Positions 25,651 through 33,958 are shown, counted from the stretch's first letter. The stretch: 64,000 nt of DNA from CAJQQK01 sp049116495 (GCA_049116495.1 JAGDYV010000140.1:1-64000); one strand, 5' to 3'. Numbers and translations: made by a program. Notes: generated by a model from the sequence alone, not told the origin.

Positions 25651-26271
25651 CGCGCCCTCCCGTTTGTTGGCGGCTCGTTACGGTTCATCGCGCGCTGATC
25701 TTGACGAATGGCCGGCAGCAAAAGGCTTGTCCCGTCGATGGGCCTCGGCGCTTTCGTCGTTTTTTGATCAGGCCGCCATTCTGGCGACGCTAAGCTCACG
25801 ACGGTTGGCGGACGGCAAAGTGGCCGCAGGTTGATGAATGTTGACTCGTTGGAAAATTGCATCCTCTGCGCCCTGACGGTCTGTGGCGGTTCGGCTGCGG
25901 ATCGACTGTTAATGTAAGCGCTTCCAAATTGATCGGTCTCAGCATTTCCGTCAAGGTCGTGCCGTGCAACTCACTGTTGTCGAATCTTATCAAGTTTTCT
26001 TGTATCGGTCGTGAGGATGTGTCGGTGGATCGGCCGTTGTGATTGGGGCTACGGGATCGGAAGGTCGTATTTCTGACGTGTTTACAGTATGTTGCCGCCT
26101 CTCGAGCGGGCTTTGCAGCGTGCTGATCAATCGTCGCTATAGCTTTGATCTATGAATATGCGAGCCGGTCGCTATTTCCGTAGTTTGCTGGATTTGCCGT
26201 ACCCTGACGATAAATCAGCGGTCATCATCCGTCTGATAACGAACTCAGGATTTCAGATAAAGGGGCAGGCC
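25651..26271. other. 621-bp gene-free gap with one LacI-type operator
   Basis: No convincing gene lies here on either strand. It separates the His-rich gene from the response regulator and must hold both promoters, since the two genes are divergent. The notable element is TGTAAGCGCTTCCA at 25913-25926. Confidence 0.5.
25913..25926. promoter_or_regulatory. Possible LacI-family operator (third copy)
   Basis: TGTAAGCGCTTCCA has the central AAGCGCTT and left half TGTAAGC identical to the palindrome at 30810-30823; the right half differs at one base. It lies 346 bp upstream of the response regulator start and 263 bp upstream of the reverse-oriented His-rich gene. It is about 1.1 kb from the lacI coding region. 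Whether it is functional or an incidental match is open. Confidence 0.4.
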
Positions 26272-27003
26272 ATGCAGCTGGAGCGGACAGAGCATTCGAC
26301 CGACGCGCGCGCCACGACCGCGCGCCAAAAACTATTGATCGTGGATGATGATGCGGATTTCTGCACTCTGCTGCAAGAGGACCTGGATGCGTATCAGGAT
26401 TTTGAGTGTCATGTCGTGGGCACGGGACGGGCGTGTATTGCCACGTGCGTGGAAGGCAGCACCTATGATCTCGTCATTCTCGATGTCGGACTGCCCGACA
26501 TGGATGGGCGTGAAGCCTGCAAGATTATCCGCCGGAACGGTTTTCAGGCACCGGTTATTCTGCTGACGGCAGAAACTTCGCATGCCGATGAAATACTCGG
26601 GCTTGATGCTGGAGCCAATGACTACGTTACCAAGCCGTTTCGGTTTCCGGTGTTGCTGGCCCGAGTCCGATCGCAGTTGCGACAGAGCGCACATAGTGCG
26701 GAGGCGGTGATTTCGCTTGGACCGTATCGGTTCAAACCAGCGGAAAAATTGTTGGTGCAGCGCAATGGGACGCGGATCAAGCTGACGACCAAAGAAACAT
26801 TGATCTTGAAATTCCTGCATCGTTCGGCATCAAACTTGGCGTCACGCGATATGCTGCTGCGGGAAGTTTGGGGATATAGCCCGGAGGCGTCGACGCACAC
26901 GGTGGAGACGCATATCTATCGCCTGCGCCAGAAGATTGAACCCGACCCGGCCAAGGCGGCCTTTCTGCAGACCGTTTCGGGTGGCTACCGGCTGGCGGTA
27001 TAA
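26272..27003 (+). CDS. OmpR/PhoB-type response regulator (orphan)
   Basis: 243 residues from the ATG at 26272, preceded by AAAGGGG; an upstream in-frame ATG at 26152 would add 40 residues before the receiver domain. The receiver domain has the acidic pocket DDD at 25-27, the phosphorylation site Asp71 (VILDVGLPDMDG), LLTAET and YVTKPF. The C-terminal winged helix ends in EASTHTVETHIYRLRQKIEPDPAKAAFLQTVSGGYRLAV, the classical OmpR DNA-binding signature. No histidine kinase gene is adjacent, so its partner must be elsewhere. It converges on lacI. Confidence 0.9.
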   Translation: MQLERTEHSTDARATTARQKLLIVDDDADFCTLLQEDLDAYQDFECHVVGTGRACIATCVEGSTYDLVILDVGLPDMDGREACKIIRRNGFQAPVILLTAETSHADEILGLDAGANDYVTKPFRFPVLLARVRSQLRQSAHSAEAVISLGPYRFKPAEKLLVQRNGTRIKLTTKETLILKFLHRSASNLASRDMLLREVWGYSPEASTHTVETHIYRLRQKIEPDPAKAAFLQTVSGGYRLAV

Positions 27004-27055
27004 TTCAGCCGGTGCGGCGGGTTATTGCGGTCGCGTGGTGTGCGTTGAGCTGGCA

Positions 27056-28078
27056 TCAAGATGGCCGCGGCCTGGCAAGCGACGCCCGTTTGATGAGTTC
27101 CGGTTCGAACTTGACGCTTGCAACATCCTGCGCGCCGGCGCCGATGGCGAGGAGCAATTCGGCGGCGGTTTGGCCCATGCGCCGATGCGGGACATGGACG
27201 GTGGTCAGCGGCGGGGCGGTGACTGATGCCAGATCGATATCGTCGAAACCGACGATTGAAACGTCCATCGGGATCGCAATGCCAGCGCGCTTGGCGTACA
27301 TGATGGCGCCGGCGGCGAGAACATCGTTGCCGCAGATGATCGCGGTTGGCCGATCCTTCAGCGCCATCAGGGTTGCCATGGCCTGTGCCGCATCATCGAG
27401 TGTGTAGGCGGCTTCGACGAGATAATCCGGTGCCAGCTTGAGATCATGTCGGCGCAGCGCCTGGCGCACGCCTTTGACGCGATCCGTTGCCCGGTCGTTG
27501 CCGCGTGACAGACCGGCGATCATCGCGACCTGTTTGTGGCCGTAGTCAAGGACAAGGTTGGCCAACTCGGCGGCGGCGGCGCGGTTGTCGAAGCCGACGC
27601 AGAGGTGGTCGCTATCGGCTTTGTAGCTCCAGGCAATGACGACGGGTACGTCGTAACGTTCAATCAGGGCATAGGTGCTTTCGGGACGGCTCAACCCGAT
27701 CAGCATCAGGCCATCGACGCCACGGCCGAGCAGTGCCTGGATCTGCTGCATTTCACGTTCGGGGTCGTAGCCGGAGGTCGCAATCAACAACGTCACGCCG
27801 GCGGCGGCCAGCGTTTCCTGCAGGGCTTGCAGGCCGCGCGCGAAAATGGCGTTTTCCATTGTTGGGATCAAGGCGCCAATGGTGTTTGATTTGTTGGAGG
27901 CGAGGGCGCGCCCGCCGAAATGCGGCGTATACCCCAGCAGATCGACAGCGTTGCGGACGCTTTCCAATGTCGCCGGCTTTACCTTGTGCGGTTCGTTGAG
28001 CGCACGCGATACCGTCGCGGTCGAAACGCCGGCGCGGTTTGCGACATCATTGATCGATGGTTTAGGCTTTGTCGGCAC
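27056..28078 (-). CDS. LacI family transcriptional regulator
   Basis: 340 residues from the GTG at 28078, preceded at some distance by GGAG; a GTG at 28114 would add twelve residues. The N-terminal helix-turn-helix INDVANRAGVSTATVSRALNEPHKVKPATLESV with hinge region is diagnostic, followed by a periplasmic-binding-protein-like effector domain (GALIPTMENAIFARGLQALQETL). It is divergent from the hpsN-like gene, with a near-perfect LacI-type operator between them and a second before the TRAP genes. It therefore most likely represses the sulfonate locus in the absence of inducer and controls its own expression. Confidence 0.92.
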   Translation of the reverse strand: MPTKPKPSINDVANRAGVSTATVSRALNEPHKVKPATLESVRNAVDLLGYTPHFGGRALASNKSNTIGALIPTMENAIFARGLQALQETLAAAGVTLLIATSGYDPEREMQQIQALLGRGVDGLMLIGLSRPESTYALIERYDVPVVIAWSYKADSDHLCVGFDNRAAAAELANLVLDYGHKQVAMIAGLSRGNDRATDRVKGVRQALRRHDLKLAPDYLVEAAYTLDDAAQAMATLMALKDRPTAIICGNDVLAAGAIMYAKRAGIAIPMDVSIVGFDDIDLASVTAPPLTTVHVPHRRMGQTAAELLLAIGAGAQDVASVKFEPELIKRASLARPRPS

Positions 28079-28140
28079 GGGTTCTGAAACTCCAACGGGC
28101 GGGCAGCATATCACAAAACACCAGCGCTTGCGTTTGCCAA

Positions 28141-28154
28141 TGTAAGCGTTTACA
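28141..28154. promoter_or_regulatory. LacI-family operator between lacI and hpsN
   Basis: TGTAAGCGTTTACA is a 14 bp palindrome with one mismatched pair around a CG centre, the classical LacI/GalR operator form. It lies 61 bp before the hpsN-like start and 63 bp before the divergent lacI start. The same core recurs as a perfect palindrome at 30810-30823. Confidence 0.75.
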
Positions 28155-28214
28155 TGCAGGCTTTAATGTAATTGCCATGGCGCGTCACTGTGGCACCGCG
28201 GATGGGTAGAAAGA

Positions 28215-29522
28215 ATGGCTATCGAATATCTCAAGAGTGCACCGAAAACATCGCAAAGCGATGCCGGCGATGTACGCGAAACCGTCCAGAGTATCCTTAA
28301 TGATATCGAAAACGGCGGCGAAGCCGTCGCCAAGGAATATGCTGCCAAATTCGACAAATATGATGGCAATATCGTTCTAACGCGCGATGAGATTGACGCG
28401 GCGGCAGCATCGGTTTCGCAAAAGCTAAAAGACGATATTCGCTTTGCGCATGATAACGTACGCCGGTTTGCAGAGGCGCAGAAAGCGACCATCATTGATA
28501 CGGAACTTGAGGTTGTGCCGGGGCTTATTGCCGGCCAGAAAAGTATCCCCTGCCAGGCTGCCGGTTGCTATGCGCCGGGCGGGCGCTATAGCCACGTCGC
28601 ATCCGCGATGATGACGGTGACGACGGCCAAGGTGGCCGGTTGCGGCCATATCGCAGCCTGCTCGCCGCCACGGCCGGGAATCGGTGTTAATCCCGCGATC
28701 ATCTATACGGCCGACCTGTGTGGTGCCGATACGATTTTGGCGCTCGGCGGTGTGCAGGGCGTCGCCGCAATGGCGTTTGGCTTGTTTGGTCTGCCGCGGT
28801 CGGACATCCTGGTTGGCCCGGGCAATCAGTTCGTGGCGGAAGCCAAACGAATTCTCTTCGGCCGGGTTGGTATCGATATGTTCGCCGGCCCGACCGACAG
28901 TTTGATCCTGGCGGACGAAACGGCTGATCCGCTCATTGTCGCCGCCGACCTCGTCGGGCAGGCTGAGCATGGCTACAATTCTCCGGTCTGGCTGGCGACC
29001 ACGAGCCGGCCGCTGGCGGAGAAGGTGCTTGAACTGGTCCCCGGACTGATTGAGGACTTGCCGGCAACGAACGCGGAAAACGCGGCGGCTGCCTGGCGGG
29101 ACTACGCGGAGGTGATCGTGTGCAGTACGCGCGAAGAGGTGGCCGACGTCTCGGACAAGATCGCGCCTGAGCATCTGACGGTACAGGCCCAAGACCTGGA
29201 TTGGTGGCTGGGCCGGCTGCAGTGCTACGGCTCCTTGTTTCTTGGCGAGGAGACCACGGTTGCGTTCGGTGACAAAGCGTCAGGGACCAACCATGTGTTG
29301 CCGACGTCGGGGGCGGCGCGTTACACCGGTGGTTTGTCGGTCCACAAGTATATGAAACTTGTGACCTGGCAACGTGCGACCCGCGAGGGCGCCAAACCGA
29401 TTGCCGAGGCGACAGCGCGGATCTCGCGGCTTGAGGGGATGGAGGGTCACGCGCGGACGGCCGATATCCGGCTTGAGAAGTATTTCCCTGACGAGACGTT
29501 CGACCTGAGCGGAAGCGAGTAA
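28215..29522 (+). CDS. hpsN: HisD-family sulfopropanediol 3-dehydrogenase-like protein
   Basis: 435 residues. The HisD fold is clear: VRETVQSILNDIENGGEAVAKEYAAKFDKYDG at the N-terminus, the VGPGNQFVAEAKR motif, zinc-site VGQAEHGYNS, the catalytic IAPEHLTV and the C-terminal GTNHVLPTSGAARYTGGLSVHKYMK. It resembles HpsN, which oxidises (R)-2,3-dihydroxypropane-1-sulfonate in two steps to (R)-sulfolactate with NAD+, more than biosynthetic HisD. Its neighbours support catabolism: a LacI regulator and a TRAP transporter, with no his genes. Sulfolactate sulfo-lyase is not in the window. A dehydrogenase for another polyol-like substrate remains possible. Confidence 0.75.
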   Translation: MAIEYLKSAPKTSQSDAGDVRETVQSILNDIENGGEAVAKEYAAKFDKYDGNIVLTRDEIDAAAASVSQKLKDDIRFAHDNVRRFAEAQKATIIDTELEVVPGLIAGQKSIPCQAAGCYAPGGRYSHVASAMMTVTTAKVAGCGHIAACSPPRPGIGVNPAIIYTADLCGADTILALGGVQGVAAMAFGLFGLPRSDILVGPGNQFVAEAKRILFGRVGIDMFAGPTDSLILADETADPLIVAADLVGQAEHGYNSPVWLATTSRPLAEKVLELVPGLIEDLPATNAENAAAAWRDYAEVIVCSTREEVADVSDKIAPEHLTVQAQDLDWWLGRLQCYGSLFLGEETTVAFGDKASGTNHVLPTSGAARYTGGLSVHKYMKLVTWQRATREGAKPIAEATARISRLEGMEGHARTADIRLEKYFPDETFDLSGSE

Positions 29523-29666
29523 CCTGATCTGTTGATCAACGGTTGGTGGCAGGCCGGGCGTCTTGTATTATATTGTTGGAGGACTACCAGAGCTGACTGG
29601 CTCGTTCGCTTGGCCGACGACAACTCTGCGGATACGTGATCGTCAAAGCGGATGTGAGGAAAAGGG

Positions 29667-30659
29667 ATGCTCAATACACCTTCCAACAAGCCCAATCTTC
29701 GCGGATGGAACTGGCTGCCGGACAAGCCGGCTGAGAATTCACCGCTGTTTGCCTGGCCGCTGCAACCGGCCAAAATTGCGGCCTGGTTCAGAGCGACGTA
29801 TCTGACGTTTTCGCTGCGGACATTTATTCTCGCGCTTGCGCTGGTCAGCTGGCTGTTTCTGACACCGGGTGCGGAGGTTGCCAAGGAGTTGTCGGCTGGT
29901 TGGATTGTGGCGCTCTATGCCCGCAACATGGCCATGATGGTGATCGTTGCCGGCGGCTTGCATCTCTATTTCTACACTTGGAAAAAGCAGGGCGACGAAC
30001 GCAAGTTCGATAAGCGCGAGATGGCGACGAACGCACCAACGTTCAACTTCAACGATCAGGTGCGCGACAATGTCTATTACAGCCTGGTCTACGGCGTGAC
30101 GTTCTGGACGCTTTTGGAAGTTGGCCTGCTTTGGGGCTATGCCAACGGTTATGTCGCGTCACTGTCCTGGAGTGAGAACCCGATGTGGTTCATTGCTCTG
30201 GTTTTGCTGATCCCGATCTGGCACTCATTCCATTTCTATTGGATTCACCGCTTTCTGCATTGGAAGCCGATCTACAACTCGGTGCACGCCGTGCACCACC
30301 GCAACATCAATATCGGGCCGTGGTCGGGGATGTCGATGCACCCGGTCGAGTCGTTCATCTACATGACGTCGGTGTTGATCCATCTTGTCGTTCTGTCGAG
30401 CCCGTTTCACGTCATTTATCACCTGCAATATCTGATCTTTAATGCCGTGATTGCGCACTCAGGTTTCGAAAGCCTGCTCGTGAAGGATAAGGACGTCGTC
30501 CATGTCGGACGCTTCCATCACCAATTGCACCATCGCTACTTCGAGTGCAATTACGGAAATGGCGAGATGCCCTGGGATGCCTGGTTCGGGTCATTTCATG
30601 ATGGCACGGAACAATCGCACGAGCGGTTCACGGAGCGTCGCCGCCGAATGACCGGCTAG
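29667..30659 (+). CDS. Sterol desaturase/fatty acid hydroxylase superfamily membrane protein
   Basis: 330 residues with about four to five transmembrane helices. The three di-iron histidine boxes are present: HSFHFYWIHRFLH, HAVHHRN and HQLHHRYFECNYGN, plus an additional HPVE. This is the integral-membrane O2-dependent hydroxylase/desaturase superfamily, which hydroxylates or desaturates lipids, sterols or alkyl ethers. A purine-rich GAGGAAAAGGG site precedes the ATG. It lies between the hpsN-like gene and the TRAP genes. Such an enzyme is unexpected in a soluble sulfonate pathway, so the substrate may be lipid-like or the gene may simply be inserted. Confidence 0.88.
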   Translation: MLNTPSNKPNLRGWNWLPDKPAENSPLFAWPLQPAKIAAWFRATYLTFSLRTFILALALVSWLFLTPGAEVAKELSAGWIVALYARNMAMMVIVAGGLHLYFYTWKKQGDERKFDKREMATNAPTFNFNDQVRDNVYYSLVYGVTFWTLLEVGLLWGYANGYVASLSWSENPMWFIALVLLIPIWHSFHFYWIHRFLHWKPIYNSVHAVHHRNINIGPWSGMSMHPVESFIYMTSVLIHLVVLSSPFHVIYHLQYLIFNAVIAHSGFESLLVKDKDVVHVGRFHHQLHHRYFECNYGNGEMPWDAWFGSFHDGTEQSHERFTERRRRMTG

Positions 30660-30705
30660 TGTTCCGACTCCGACGCTCGGTGCCCAAGCGTCTGCGCAGG
30701 AACAC
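30659..30705. repeat. Stem-loop with GTGTTCC/GGAACAC outer stem
   Basis: GTGTTCC at 30659-30665 pairs with GGAACAC at 30699-30705, and inside GACGCT (30672-30677) pairs with AGCGTC (30687-30692), with equal six-base internal loops. It begins at the stop codon of the hydroxylase gene. There is no T-run, so it is a weak terminator candidate, or one half of a repeated palindrome pair with 30723-30785. Confidence 0.5.
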
Positions 30706-30722
30706 GAGCCAACTTTCCGATT

Positions 30723-30785
30723 GTGTTCTGGATGCACGAACAAGATCCGACGTTCACCTGAAATCAAGTGTTCGATCCAGAACAC
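30723..30785. repeat. Long stem-loop with GTGTTCTGGAT/ATCCAGAACAC arms
   Basis: GTGTTCTGGAT at 30723-30733 pairs exactly with ATCCAGAACAC at 30775-30785. After a three-base bulge (GCA), CGAACA (30737-30742) pairs with TGTTCG (30769-30774), giving a 17 bp interrupted stem around a 26-base loop. It shares the GTGTTC/GAACAC ends with the preceding stem-loop. No T-run follows. It may be a REP-type element or an RNA structure. Confidence 0.55.
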
Positions 30786-30809
30786 TGGCGCCCGGCCACC
30801 TGATGATTG

Positions 30810-30823
30810 TGTAAGCGCTTACA
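30810..30823. promoter_or_regulatory. Perfect LacI-family operator before the TRAP operon
   Basis: TGTAAGCGCTTACA is a perfect 14 bp palindrome, matching the operator at 28141-28154 at 13 of 14 bases. It overlaps a candidate -10 hexamer CATAAT (30822-30827), so binding would block transcription. This ties the TRAP genes to the same LacI regulator as hpsN. Confidence 0.78.
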
Positions 30824-31046
30824 TAATGATCTTGCATTAGCGCATAAGCTCTGCAAAGCTGTTCATCCGGAAAGTATTGGTCGCTTCTGGTCTTCAATCC
30901 GTCGGCGCAAAAACGGCTGATATTCAAGCTCGTCACGAGAGGGTATGGCGCGGTTCTCCAATCGGAAGCCGAAAGTCAGAAAGTTATTCCCTTTTTTTCC
31001 CGGTGCTCTCGCGCAGATGAGGGCAGAAACAACTGTTGGAGGAAGC

Positions 31047-32051
31047 ATGTCAAAGAAACTATTGAGCAGCGCTATCGCCCTTGCGGCGGTCGCATCGTTG
31101 TCCGTCGCGGCGGCGGGGAGTGCGAATGCTGCTAAAATTATGAAGCTTGGCTTTGCCTTGGCCAAGAAAACGCCATACGACACATATGCCGAAGTGTTCA
31201 AAAAGGACCTGGAAGCGCGCACCAAAGGTGCCGTCAAGGTCAAGAATTTCTGCTGCTTCAAAATGGGCGGCGAGCAGGAGATGTTCAAGAAGCTCCAGCT
31301 TGGTACGCTTGATGCGACCATCATCGCGCAGAACAATGCCGGTCCGTTCTATCCAAAGATCGACCTGCTCGTGCTGCCGTACATGCTGCAAAACCTTGAG
31401 CATGGTCTGAAGGTCGTCGATGGCCCGGTTGGTCAGATGATCTGGAAGGACATGGCGAAAGAGACCGGTGTGCACATGGTCCAGATCACCTTCGTGTCCT
31501 TCCGGCATATCTACAATTCCAAGAAAGCGATCAACAACATCGCCGATTTCGGTCCGCTGAAATATCGCGTGCCAAAGAACGTGGTGATGGTCGACACCTA
31601 CAAAGCGTTCGGCTCTGATCCCGTGCCGCTGGCCTGGTCCGAAACGTTGACCGCCGTGCAAACCGGCACCGTGGACGGTGGCGACCTGCCGATCGACGTG
31701 ATCTACAGCCAGAAGTTCCATGAAGTTGCCAAGCATATCGCGATGACGGGCCACTTCGCGCTGACGCCGCCGTTCTTCGTGAGCGACAAGTTCATGTCGA
31801 AGCTGTCGGCTGACGAGAAGGCCGCGGTCTATGCGTCGGCAAAGGTTGCCGCAGTCGCCGCACGCAAGCAGGTCGCCGAAAAGGAAGCCAGCATCATTGC
31901 GAAGCTCAAGAAGGACCACGGCGTCAAGTTCACATCTCCGGACACGAAGCCGTTTATCGCTGCTGCCGCCAAGGTGCATGCCGCCTTCGCAAAGAAGCGG
32001 GGTGGTGACTACACCAAGCTGATCGAAGCGATCAACGGTGCGGCGAAGTAA
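31047..32051 (+). CDS. dctP: TRAP transporter solute-binding protein, DctP family
   Basis: 334 residues from the ATG at 31047, with a strong TTGGAGGAA ribosome binding site four bases upstream. A Sec signal peptide (SKKLLSSAIALAAVASLSVAAAGSANA is abridged at residues 2-28) precedes the mature start AKIMKLGFALAKKTPYDTYAEVF. The DctP pattern includes GALKV-like VKVKNFCCFKMGGEQEMFKKLQLGTLD and FVSFRHIYNSKKAI. It binds an organic anion in the periplasm and delivers it to the DctQM permease encoded downstream. Context with hpsN suggests a sulfonate such as dihydroxypropanesulfonate. Confidence 0.9.
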   Translation: MSKKLLSSAIALAAVASLSVAAAGSANAAKIMKLGFALAKKTPYDTYAEVFKKDLEARTKGAVKVKNFCCFKMGGEQEMFKKLQLGTLDATIIAQNNAGPFYPKIDLLVLPYMLQNLEHGLKVVDGPVGQMIWKDMAKETGVHMVQITFVSFRHIYNSKKAINNIADFGPLKYRVPKNVVMVDTYKAFGSDPVPLAWSETLTAVQTGTVDGGDLPIDVIYSQKFHEVAKHIAMTGHFALTPPFFVSDKFMSKLSADEKAAVYASAKVAAVAARKQVAEKEASIIAKLKKDHGVKFTSPDTKPFIAAAAKVHAAFAKKRGGDYTKLIEAINGAAK

Positions 32052-32064
32052 TTCGCATCCTCAC

Positions 32065-32096
32065 AAAGGCGGTAGCACACTTGCTACCGCCTTTTT
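32065..32096 (+). terminator. Intrinsic terminator/attenuator between dctP and dctQ
   Basis: AAAGGCGGTAGCA (32065-32077) and TGCTACCGCCTTT (32082-32094) form a perfect 13 bp stem with a four-base CACT loop, followed by a T-run. It sits 14 bp after the dctP stop and 64 bp before dctQ. Partial read-through would give the binding protein in excess over the permease, a common need in TRAP systems. Confidence 0.85.
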
Positions 32097-32159
32097 GGTT
32101 TTCCAGATCGATGAACCATGTGGTGACACGAACCATTGACGGTTGGTGTTGGGGGAAAA

Positions 32160-32669
32160 ATGCTGAAATTTCTCGATAAGCATTTCGAAGAGGTTGTTGC
32201 CGGGTTTGGACTGCTCGTCATGTCCAGCATGGTGTTCGCCCAGGTCGTGATGCGTTATGCGTTCAAGACGCCCATGTCGTGGTCGGACGAGATCGCCGTC
32301 TATTGCATGCTTTGGTCCGTGTACCTGTCGGCATCGTGGGCTGTTCGGGAACGCGCGCATATTCGCGTTCTCAACCTGATCCAGATTTTCCCCAAGCCAT
32401 TGTCGACCTGGTTGATGTACGTGAGTGATTTCATCTGGTTCATTTTTACAGTGTTTATTTGCTGGCAAGGCGTGCTGCTCCATTTATCGCTTTGGGAGCG
32501 CCCGTATCATTCGCCGGTGCTCGCCATTGACCAAAAGTGGCCGTATCTCGTCGTCGCCGTTGGCTTTGGATTAATGACGTTCAGGCTGATCCAGGTCTAC
32601 TACCGCCACTTCAAGTACGGAGACCCGTTGGTTCCGGATGCTGAAGCATCAGCGGAGTTCCACCCATGA
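32160..32669 (+). CDS. dctQ: TRAP transporter small permease, DctQ family
   Basis: 169 residues from the ATG at 32160, preceded by GGGGGAAAA. Four transmembrane helices are visible, with the family motif VVMRYAFKTPMSWSDEIAVYCMLWSVYLSASWAVRERAHI. It forms the membrane complex with DctM and couples solute uptake to an ion gradient. The stop overlaps the dctM start by four bases (ATGA), indicating translational coupling. Confidence 0.92.
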   Translation: MLKFLDKHFEEVVAGFGLLVMSSMVFAQVVMRYAFKTPMSWSDEIAVYCMLWSVYLSASWAVRERAHIRVLNLIQIFPKPLSTWLMYVSDFIWFIFTVFICWQGVLLHLSLWERPYHSPVLAIDQKWPYLVVAVGFGLMTFRLIQVYYRHFKYGDPLVPDAEASAEFHP

Positions 32670-33958
32670 ACGAAGTCCTGATGATGTTTCTGGTCCTTAT
32701 CGGGGCCCTCGCTATTGGTGTGCCCATTCCGATCGCGGTTTGCATCGGTACACTGTTTGGTTACTGGTTGATCGATACGCCGTTCGTGGCGCTGGCGCAG
32801 GCGCTGTATACGGGCATCGAACCGATCCCGCTGATGACGGTGCCGCTGTTCGTGTTTGCCGGGGCGCTTATGGAGCGTGGCGGGCTGGCCGACCGGATCG
32901 TTGCGATCGCGCAGTCCCTTGTCGGCAGCTACTCTGGCAGCCTGGGTATTGTCGCTGTTCTTGGCTGCACGTTTTTTGCAGCCCTTTCGGGTTCGGGGCC
33001 GGCAACAACGGCCGCGATCGGCGCCGTCATGGTGCCGGCGATGATCCGGCAAAAATATGATGGTGCTTTTGGCGGTGCGATCGTTGCCTCAGGTGGTGCG
33101 CTTGGCAGTCTTATCCCGCCGAGCAATCTGATGATCATCTACGGCATCGTTTCGGACAACTCGATCCCGCGTCTGTTTTTGGCAGGCATTCTGCCTGGCA
33201 TCCTGGCCAGTATTCTGTTGATGATCTGTACGTGGCTGGTTGCCAAGCACAAAGGCTATGGCGCAGAGACTACGCCATTTCTTTGGTCGCGTGTATGGAG
33301 TGCGCTGTGGCACGGCAAGTGGGCGATCGGGGCGCCACTGGTCATCCTGGGTGGTATCTATTCGGGGATCTTCACGCCAACCGAAGCGGCATCGGTGGCG
33401 GTCTTTTATGCCGGAATTGTCGGCGCTTTCATTCATCGCGAGCTGAACTGGGAAAAGCTGGTTTACTGCATGAAGGTCACGGCGATGATCTCAGGCACGG
33501 TCGTGATCATTCTTGGGCCAGCGAAAGCGTTCGGCGAACTGATGAGCCTGATGGATGTGCCGGAAATGATCGGCGGTTTCCTGACAGGCTTCACGTCAAG
33601 TCAGTTCGTGCTCTTGATGATCATCGCGATCATCCTGGTCTTCACCGGTATGTTCCTGGAATCGATCGCGCAGATCATTCTCCTGACGCCATTGATGCTG
33701 CCGATCGTTGTCTCCGTCGGTGTCGATCCGATCGTCTTCGGTATTTTGATGGTGATCGCGTGCGAGATCGGCTTCCTGACGCCGCCGGTTGGCGCCAACC
33801 TGTTTGTCGCGGCCCGGCTCACGAACCTCGGTATTGACAAGATTTCGTACGCGGTGATCCCGTTCCTGTTTACCTACATGATCGTGATCGTCATCATCTC
33901 GCTGTTCCCGGAGATTGTGATGACGTTGCCGAATGCGTTCTACGGGGTGGCGAAGTAG
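32666..33958 (+). CDS. dctM: TRAP transporter large permease, DctM family
   Basis: 430 residues, highly hydrophobic with about twelve helices. Family motifs include VPLFVFAGALMERGGLADRIV, AALSGSGPATTAAIGAVMVPAMI, SLIPPSNLMIIYG and FLTPPVGANLFVAARLT. It is the sodium- or proton-driven translocating subunit. It completes the dctPQM set started at 31047. A 9 bp stem-loop with one G-T pair follows its stop at 33966-33986. Confidence 0.95.
   Translation: MNEVLMMFLVLIGALAIGVPIPIAVCIGTLFGYWLIDTPFVALAQALYTGIEPIPLMTVPLFVFAGALMERGGLADRIVAIAQSLVGSYSGSLGIVAVLGCTFFAALSGSGPATTAAIGAVMVPAMIRQKYDGAFGGAIVASGGALGSLIPPSNLMIIYGIVSDNSIPRLFLAGILPGILASILLMICTWLVAKHKGYGAETTPFLWSRVWSALWHGKWAIGAPLVILGGIYSGIFTPTEAASVAVFYAGIVGAFIHRELNWEKLVYCMKVTAMISGTVVIILGPAKAFGELMSLMDVPEMIGGFLTGFTSSQFVLLMIIAIILVFTGMFLESIAQIILLTPLMLPIVVSVGVDPIVFGILMVIACEIGFLTPPVGANLFVAARLTNLGIDKISYAVIPFLFTYMIVIVIISLFPEIVMTLPNAFYGVAK

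Larger units (their letters stand above)
30660..31046. other. 387-bp regulatory gap before the TRAP operon
   Basis: This gap holds two stem-loops (30659-30705, 30723-30785) and a perfect LacI-type palindrome at 30810-30823 that overlaps a possible -10 box CATAAT at 30822-30827. A leader of about 220 bp before dctP has no evident gene. The layout suggests the TRAP genes have their own repressible promoter. Confidence 0.55.

Noticed and set aside
28215..29522. Annotation of the HisD-family gene as biosynthetic histidinol dehydrogenase
   Set aside because: No other his genes are near, and the LacI regulator, operators and TRAP transporter point to catabolism. HpsN-like is the better call.
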